Made by a program: the position numbers and the translations under genes
NCBI RefSeq assembly: GCF_009184635.1
Contig: NZ_WELI01000002.1
Location: 434,001-498,000 of the forward strand
Origin: Rudanella paleaurantiibacter
Lineage (GTDB): Bacteria; Bacteroidota; Bacteroidia; Cytophagales; Spirosomataceae
Reading direction: 5' to 3'
Length of the DNA: 64,000 nt
In this document: one piece after another, positions 59,530 to 64,000 of the stretch
Position numbering within the stretch: position 1 is the stretch's first letter
Layout: each line of letters opens with the position of its first letter
Notes under the pieces: model-generated
Seen by the model: only the letters and a program-made list of their open reading frames with translations
What the model was told of the DNA's origin: nothing
Database searches by the model: none

Positions 59530-60474
59530 ATGAATCGAGTATCCTGGAAAAACTGGCTTATTGTCGGCTGCCTTGGCGTCGTAGGTCTGAGTAGTTGCAC
59601 CGAACCCGGCGAGGCTCTGCGTGATCGGAAACGACGCGAAAACGAAGCAGAAATTGCGCAGTACGTAGCCCAAAACAATCTGACCGGGCAGGCTCGCACG
59701 ACCGACGCTGGTACCACATACATCCTTACAACGACCAACCCAACCGGGCAAACAGCGGGCGTGGGTGACGAAATTCAGTACCATTACGTTGCCCGCCGAT
59801 TTGATGGCCTTATTGTCGACAGTAGCGATGTGGCCGCCAATATACCGCGTGTAATAACCCGTGGCTATTTCAATCAGGCGCTCATTTCGGCCGGTTTATA
59901 CGATGGCATTGTAAACAGCGGGCCTATTGTATCAGGTACCAACCGGTTAGGGTTACGCAAGGGTGAGTCGGCCATGCTGCTCGTTCCATTCAACCTGGAC
60001 AACGGCCGGCCCAACACGCTGCTATTGCCGCAATATCTGCCCATCCGGTATGATGTGCGCATTGTGAATGTACGGACCGAAGAACAGCAGATTCAGGAGT
60101 ATCTGACCGCCAACAAACTGACGCCTACATTCTCTGAAACAAACGGGTTACGGGTCGTTGTGACCCAGGCCCGCCCCGACTCGGTGCAGATCACTACGGG
60201 TAAAACAGTAGGTGTATCGTACCGGGGTTCTCTGTTGAACGGCGTTGTGTTTGACCCTGCTAACAATCCAACTGGCACAAACACGATTTCGGTACAGATT
60301 GGAGCCAATCAGGTAGTGCCGGGCTTCGATCAGGGTCTCGCCAAACTGCGCAAGGGCGAGAAAGCGCGTCTGATCTTCCCATCAGCTCTGGGCTACGGAA
60401 TTACAGGCTCAGGGGCAACTATACGCCCTTACGCGCCACTCGTATTCGATGTGGAGATTACCAGTGTTCAATAG
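59530..60474 (+). CDS. FKBP-type peptidyl-prolyl isomerase lipoprotein, copy 2
   Basis: 314 residues with lipobox 'GLSSC' (C23). Again two FKBP-like domains: the first (about 60-175) lacks several aromatic pocket residues, the second (about 205-314) keeps 'VSYRGSLLNGVVFDP', 'VVPGFDQGLAKLRKGEKARL' and 'YGITGSGATIRPYAPLVFDV'. A 30-residue coiled acidic-basic stretch follows the lipobox. It is a diverged paralogue of the previous gene and has its own terminator. Confidence 0.85.
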   Translation: MNRVSWKNWLIVGCLGVVGLSSCTEPGEALRDRKRRENEAEIAQYVAQNNLTGQARTTDAGTTYILTTTNPTGQTAGVGDEIQYHYVARRFDGLIVDSSDVAANIPRVITRGYFNQALISAGLYDGIVNSGPIVSGTNRLGLRKGESAMLLVPFNLDNGRPNTLLLPQYLPIRYDVRIVNVRTEEQQIQEYLTANKLTPTFSETNGLRVVVTQARPDSVQITTGKTVGVSYRGSLLNGVVFDPANNPTGTNTISVQIGANQVVPGFDQGLAKLRKGEKARLIFPSALGYGITGSGATIRPYAPLVFDVEITSVQ

Positions 60475-60499
60475 ACTCTCTTAAAAATGGTAACGTATA

Positions 60500-60531
60500 G
60501 CCGTTCGCCTTTCCGTCGAACGGCTTTTTTT
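60500..60531 (+). terminator. Rho-independent terminator of the second FKBP gene
   Basis: GCCGTTCG/CGAACGGC (60500-60507 with 60517-60524), followed by seven T residues, six bases before the rdgB start. Confidence 0.92.
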
Positions 60532-60536
60532 GTGCT

Positions 60537-61115
60537 ATGAAATCACTTTGCTTCGCTACCAACAACGCCCATAAAATTGAGGAGGTGGCCCACGCGCTGG
60601 GCGGGGCTTTCCAGATTCTGACCCTGGCCGAAATAGGCTGTACCGACGAGCTTCCCGAAACGACGGGTACTATACCGGGTAACTCACGGCAGAAAGCCCG
60701 CTACGTAGCCGACCATTTCCAAATCGATTGCTTCGCCGACGATTCGGGCCTTGAAGTTGATGCCCTCAACGGTGAGCCTGGCGTCGATACGGCGTATTAC
60801 TCCGGTACCCGCGATCACGCCAAAAACAATGCCTTTCTCTTACAGAAAATGGAGGGTATCGCAAACCGCCGAGCTCGCTTCCGGGCGGTAATTACCCTTA
60901 TCAAAGGTGACAAGGAACACCAGTTTGAGGGCATTGTAGAGGGCCAAATTGCAACCGAGCCCCGCGGCACCGGAGGTTTTGGCTACGACCCCATTTTTAT
61001 CCCTGAGGGGCATGAGCAAACGTTTGGCGAGTTGGGGCTGGACGTAAAAAATACTCTAAGCCACCGGGCCAAAGCCGTTCAGCAGTTGGTTCAGTTTCTG
61101 GGGAATCAGGGCTAA
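60537..61115 (+). CDS. rdgB: Non-canonical purine NTP pyrophosphatase RdgB/HAM1
   Basis: This enzyme hydrolyses ITP, dITP and XTP to the monophosphates, keeping them out of DNA and RNA. The 192 residues show the family motifs: 'ATNNAHKIEE' at the N-terminus, 'ADDSGLEVDALNGEPGV' in the middle and 'GFGYDPIF' and 'LSHRAKA' near the end. The start is 5 bp after the T run of the preceding terminator, so its promoter probably overlaps the FKBP 3' region. Confidence 0.94.
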   Translation: MKSLCFATNNAHKIEEVAHALGGAFQILTLAEIGCTDELPETTGTIPGNSRQKARYVADHFQIDCFADDSGLEVDALNGEPGVDTAYYSGTRDHAKNNAFLLQKMEGIANRRARFRAVITLIKGDKEHQFEGIVEGQIATEPRGTGGFGYDPIFIPEGHEQTFGELGLDVKNTLSHRAKAVQQLVQFLGNQG

Positions 61116-61116
61116 A

Positions 61117-61186
61117 TTAACATGAGTTATGGATAATACGCACTTCGAAGGCCCTTGCGTCAGCCATTATGCATAGTTCGCGTTAA
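61117..61186. repeat. Heptamer-arm hairpin repeat, copy 8
   Basis: The short arms have 7-bp units AACATGA, GTTATGG and ATAATAC on the left, with the complement (AACGCGA, ACTATGC, ATAATGG) on the right. It starts right at the rdgB 3' end. Confidence 0.75.
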
Positions 61187-61194
61187 ATTATTCC

Positions 61195-61229
61195 AGACAT
61201 GACATCTCGTTTGTAGAGATGTCATGTCT
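61195..61229. repeat. 14-bp perfect palindrome with 7-base loop
   Basis: AGACATGACATCTC (61195-61208) pairs perfectly with 61216-61229. It lies between convergent rdgB and the chaperone gene, without T runs. It may help terminate rdgB, or belong to a dispersed GAGATGTC-type palindrome family. Confidence 0.6.
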
Positions 61230-61251
61230 AAAGTAGTCCCCCTAAAGCAAA

Positions 61252-61288
61252 CAAAAACGCCCCAACGTCATTGCTGACGAGGGGCGCT
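61252..61288 (-). terminator. Terminator of the PpiD/SurA-like gene
   Basis: CGCCCC and GGGGCG (61259-61264 with 61281-61286) with an inner CGTCA/TGACG stem, followed on the minus strand by TTTTTGTTTG. It lies 25 bp after the stop. Confidence 0.85.
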
Positions 61289-61312
61289 TTCGCTTCTTGG
61301 TAGTGCGTACTC

Positions 61313-63415
61313 TTAAAAGAACTTAGCCCGACGGTCTTCTACTTTAGAAGCCTCTTTAATGGCCTCATTGATGTAGAAGCTCGTGCGTGAGGCTGAGTTC
61401 TGCTGAATCAGGTTTTTGTACTGTGCGTAGTCGGCAACTGTACCGGCTGGAGTCAACTTCGTGGTTTCCATGATCAGTACACCGGCCTCGCCCGCAAACG
61501 GCTTAGAGCGCTTACCCGGCTTAAGGCCAAAAGCTTTGCCCAATGCAACCGGATCAACACCGGCACTGCGGAGGAAACCAGTAGCTAAGTTAACGTCGGT
61601 GGCGGTTTCAACCAGCGCACCAGCACCGTACTTCTGAGCAATCGACTCCAGTGAACCGCTGGCGCTGCCCAGTTTCGCAATGATCTGCTCAGCTTTCAGT
61701 TCGTTCCGAACTTTGGCCGTCAGTTCCTGCTTGTAATCATCAGCCTTTACGTCGTCTTTCTCCGTTTTGCCGGTCAGCACAGCTACCACATACTGGTCAC
61801 CTACTTCAAACGGCTCCGATACATCACCAACGTCATTCTTATCGTCGAATGCCCAACGCACCAGCTGACGTGCTTCGGTCAGGGCGTTTACGTTGTTGGC
61901 ACCTTCTGGAATCCGCTCGGCAGTAGCCACCACCAGCGACTTGTCTTCTTTCACCTTAGCCTCAAACTCTTCGCGAGTGTTAGCTTCTGATGCAAACTGA
62001 TCGGCTTTGCGCAGCGCTTCGTCGCGGGTGATCTGACTGGCTGTAATTGTTTTGCCAATACCAGCAATGCGGTACAGCAGGTTGGTTTTGGGTTCGGTGA
62101 TTTTGATGATGTGGTACCCGAAGTCGGTTTTCACAACGCGGGGAATCAAACCTTCGCCGTTGAAGTCGAAAATAGCCTTCTCGAACGGCTTCACCATTTG
62201 ACCGTTGTTTTTGAAGTAACCCAGGTCACCACCGTTCTGAGCCGAACCATCGGCACTATTGGCTTGCGCCAACGCTTCAAAGCTGGCACCACCCTGAATT
62301 TGCTTCAACAGGTCGTTTGCTTTCTGCTCAGCCTGCAGTGAATCGGCACCAGTCCGAATCAGAATGTGGCTGGCACGTACTGTGTAGCTCGTATCACGCT
62401 TGGTACCACCAAACTTATAAATGAAGTACGTGTTGCCTTCACGGAAGGGGCCGTAGATTCCACCCGGCGAGAACGTGCTCACCGCTTGCTGCAACTGCTC
62501 GGGCATTTCACCCAGCGTCATGTAGAGCGGAACCCGGATATCACTGTTGATCTGCGCAAACGACGAGTCACTTTTGGCTGCGCCCAAACCACGAGCGAGG
62601 CTCTTGATTTCGTTGTACAGCGTAGCACTGTCTTCTTTCGACGGAGCTACCGAGAACGTCACATACTGCAACGAACGCGTATCGGCGCCGGGATACTCAT
62701 CTTTGTGTTTGTTCAGGTAATCGCTCAGTTGCGAGTCCGACACCTTCACAGTAGTATCGTTGATGGCGTAGTAAGGCACGAACAGGAACTTCACGTCGGC
62801 CTTGCTGTTTTGCGCCTGATATTCTTTCTGAGCCTCGGCCGTTGTGGCAAACGCCGACAAACGCATCAGGTTCTCGTACTTCTCCCGAAGCCGATCCTGG
62901 CTCAGGTTTTTCTCGAAGTTAGCCCAGGCAGCCTGCTGTTGGGGCGGCAGGTTACGCAGACCTTTCAGATAGTTGATAATCTGATTTTTGTCGAAAACAC
63001 CCGTTTGTGGGTTGGTGAACGCCTGACGTACCTGCGGGCTGATGTTGGTACCCTGTACCATGTCAACAAGTTCTTCGGGCGATACTTTCAGCCCCAGCTT
63101 GTCGAATTCTTTCTGGTAAGCGATGTCAAAAATCAGCTGATTCCAGGCTTGCTCCCGAATCTGAGCCATATCGGCTTCGCCGGGTGCGCGGCCAGCCTGC
63201 TGCTCAAACTGAGCGCGGAGCTCGTCGACCTTTAAATTAAAATCTTGATAGTCAATATCTTCGCCGGCTATCTCGCCAACTTTCTGATTATTTCCGCCGA
63301 AGAGCGTGTTCTGTCCGCCCAGCAAATCTCCCCCCACAATGAACAGCAGCAAGCTGATGGCAATCACACCAACGGCAATTCCAGATCGTTCTCTGATTTT
63401 GTTAATTAACGACAT
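61313..63415 (-). CDS. Membrane-anchored periplasmic folding chaperone, PpiD/SurA-like
   Basis: 700 residues. One N-terminal membrane anchor ('GIAVGVIAISLLLFIVGGDLL', about 12-32), a SurA-N/PpiD-like helical region, and a parvulin domain near 345-440 ('RASHILIRTGADS', 'GGDLGYFKNNGQMVKPFEKA', 'VKTDFGYHIIKI'). A second, degenerate parvulin-like region follows. It assists folding of exported proteins at the inner membrane and fits with the two FKBP lipoproteins nearby. The start ATG 63415 gives the basic cytoplasmic tail 'MSLINKIRERSG'. Confidence 0.9.
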   Translation of the reverse strand: MSLINKIRERSGIAVGVIAISLLLFIVGGDLLGGQNTLFGGNNQKVGEIAGEDIDYQDFNLKVDELRAQFEQQAGRAPGEADMAQIREQAWNQLIFDIAYQKEFDKLGLKVSPEELVDMVQGTNISPQVRQAFTNPQTGVFDKNQIINYLKGLRNLPPQQQAAWANFEKNLSQDRLREKYENLMRLSAFATTAEAQKEYQAQNSKADVKFLFVPYYAINDTTVKVSDSQLSDYLNKHKDEYPGADTRSLQYVTFSVAPSKEDSATLYNEIKSLARGLGAAKSDSSFAQINSDIRVPLYMTLGEMPEQLQQAVSTFSPGGIYGPFREGNTYFIYKFGGTKRDTSYTVRASHILIRTGADSLQAEQKANDLLKQIQGGASFEALAQANSADGSAQNGGDLGYFKNNGQMVKPFEKAIFDFNGEGLIPRVVKTDFGYHIIKITEPKTNLLYRIAGIGKTITASQITRDEALRKADQFASEANTREEFEAKVKEDKSLVVATAERIPEGANNVNALTEARQLVRWAFDDKNDVGDVSEPFEVGDQYVVAVLTGKTEKDDVKADDYKQELTAKVRNELKAEQIIAKLGSASGSLESIAQKYGAGALVETATDVNLATGFLRSAGVDPVALGKAFGLKPGKRSKPFAGEAGVLIMETTKLTPAGTVADYAQYKNLIQQNSASRTSFYINEAIKEASKVEDRRAKFF

Positions 63416-63600
63416 GTCCGGTTTACACGAAATTTAGACCCGCAAAATAACAATTTTCCCCACTGGGAAACAAGAGCTTCGCTAAGGTCACTCCCAGACT
63501 TGAAATAATTTTTCTTTGATTAAGTCACACCTGAGGCACCTGTACGGTGTCTTTATCGGTCAGAGAAATCACGCATCCGCCTAACGCAAGCTCGCGTCTG

Positions 63601-64000
63601 TTATTCAAGGCTGGAGGTCAAGGTCGCCGATGCCGGTGGGTTATCCCAACCAACCACCGAGAACCGGGCAAATAGTTCTTCGCTGTACCAACGCCGGTCG
63701 CGGGTGCGCCTAACCACTTCCTTGTGGCCGCTTTGCCGGTACGCAAACTGCTCAACAGCCGCCCGGTTACGCCATACGCTGATGGTACATTGTTGCACAA
63801 CAGGAGTTTCGCCCACGCCAATGGCAAAAAGCAGATTGTCTTTGTGGTCAAGTAGCCGCTGCCGGGCCGCGGGTACATGTCGCCAGAAATCGGGCAGAGC
63901 GCCCAGGCGGATAGTGGCCCGGGTCAGCACGGCTACGGGAGCGTCGGGGTTTGGCGGACGAGTAGCCCCCTGGGGCCGACCGTCGCCAAACGGATTGACC
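63601..64000 (-). CDS. CrtA-like spheroidene monooxygenase homologue (5' end outside window)
   Basis: The frame is open to the window edge, so the N-terminus is missing; 132 residues are visible. Family features are 'PVAVLTRATIRLG', 'FAIGVGETPVVQQCTISVW', 'VEQFAYRQSGHKEVVRRTR' and 'WYSEELFARFSVVGWDNPP'. CrtA proteins hydroxylate carotenoids at C2 in a heme-dependent reaction. In Bacteroidota such homologues are often outside carotenoid clusters, and their substrate is not known. No other crt gene is in the window. Confidence 0.8.
   Translation of the reverse strand, partial: VNPFGDGRPQGATRPPNPDAPVAVLTRATIRLGALPDFWRHVPAARQRLLDHKDNLLFAIGVGETPVVQQCTISVWRNRAAVEQFAYRQSGHKEVVRRTRDRRWYSEELFARFSVVGWDNPPASATLTSSLE

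Overview
ORGANISM. The window looks like a chromosome segment of a Cytophagales bacterium (phylum Bacteroidota), probably Spirosoma/Rudanella/Fibrella-like. The signs are type IX secretion C-terminal domains, SprB repeats, a bacillithiol gene (bshC), a DUF2480 protein, the rpmG-DUF4295-ftsY-rimO neighbourhood, a Bat-type VWA operon, and TTG-N20-TANNTTTG promoters in front of both tRNA genes. The genus is an inference.

BACKBONE LEFT (1-31.5 kb). After the tail of a T9SS-exported protein come tadA, sodA, a DUF2480 gene, rnhB, a VWA/Bat-like pair, an NTF2-like protein, pbpC, a beta-CASP metallo-hydrolase and tRNA-Leu(CAG). Next are an SprB-repeat exported protein, an ABC exporter pair, asd, a 5-formyl-THF cyclo-ligase gene and bshC. 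Two toxin-antitoxin modules follow (Doc type, then HepT/MntA), with rimO, two small envelope proteins, ftsY, DUF4295, rpmG, a lone nuoD, a HupE-like protein and two tandem M1 peptidases.

GENOMIC ISLAND (31.52-52.60 kb). A 21-kb element is inserted at tRNA-Pro(GGG). It is bounded by a perfect 48-bp direct repeat of the tRNA 3' half, with the tyrosine integrase next to attR. Its left third holds small unknown genes and integron attC-like palindromes. The middle is a five-gene defence operon, hsdM-hsdS-SIR2-hsdR-(unknown). The right third is a replication and mobilisation module: primase, SF3-type helicase, VRR-NUC-like nuclease, excisionase-like HTH protein and integrase. No relaxase, type IV secretion or virion genes are visible, so it resembles a phage satellite or a mobilisable element.

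BACKBONE RIGHT (52.6-64 kb). This part carries a GH3/NagZ-beta-lactamase fusion, a rhodanese, ndk, nrnA, two FKBP lipoproteins, rdgB, a PpiD/SurA-like chaperone and a partial CrtA-like monooxygenase.

MAIN LEADS. (1) A SIR2 NADase-like gene sits between hsdS and hsdR, the position the anticodon nuclease prrC occupies in E. coli. (2) The mntA-hepT cassette is bracketed by a 57-bp duplication of the 3' end of rimO. (3) An SprB-repeat gene is bracketed by a duplicated tRNA-Leu 3' end plus terminator. (4) Eight intergenic hairpins have 7-bp-periodic arms; all lie in backbone and none was seen in the island. (5) Two attC-like palindromes lie near small cargo genes.
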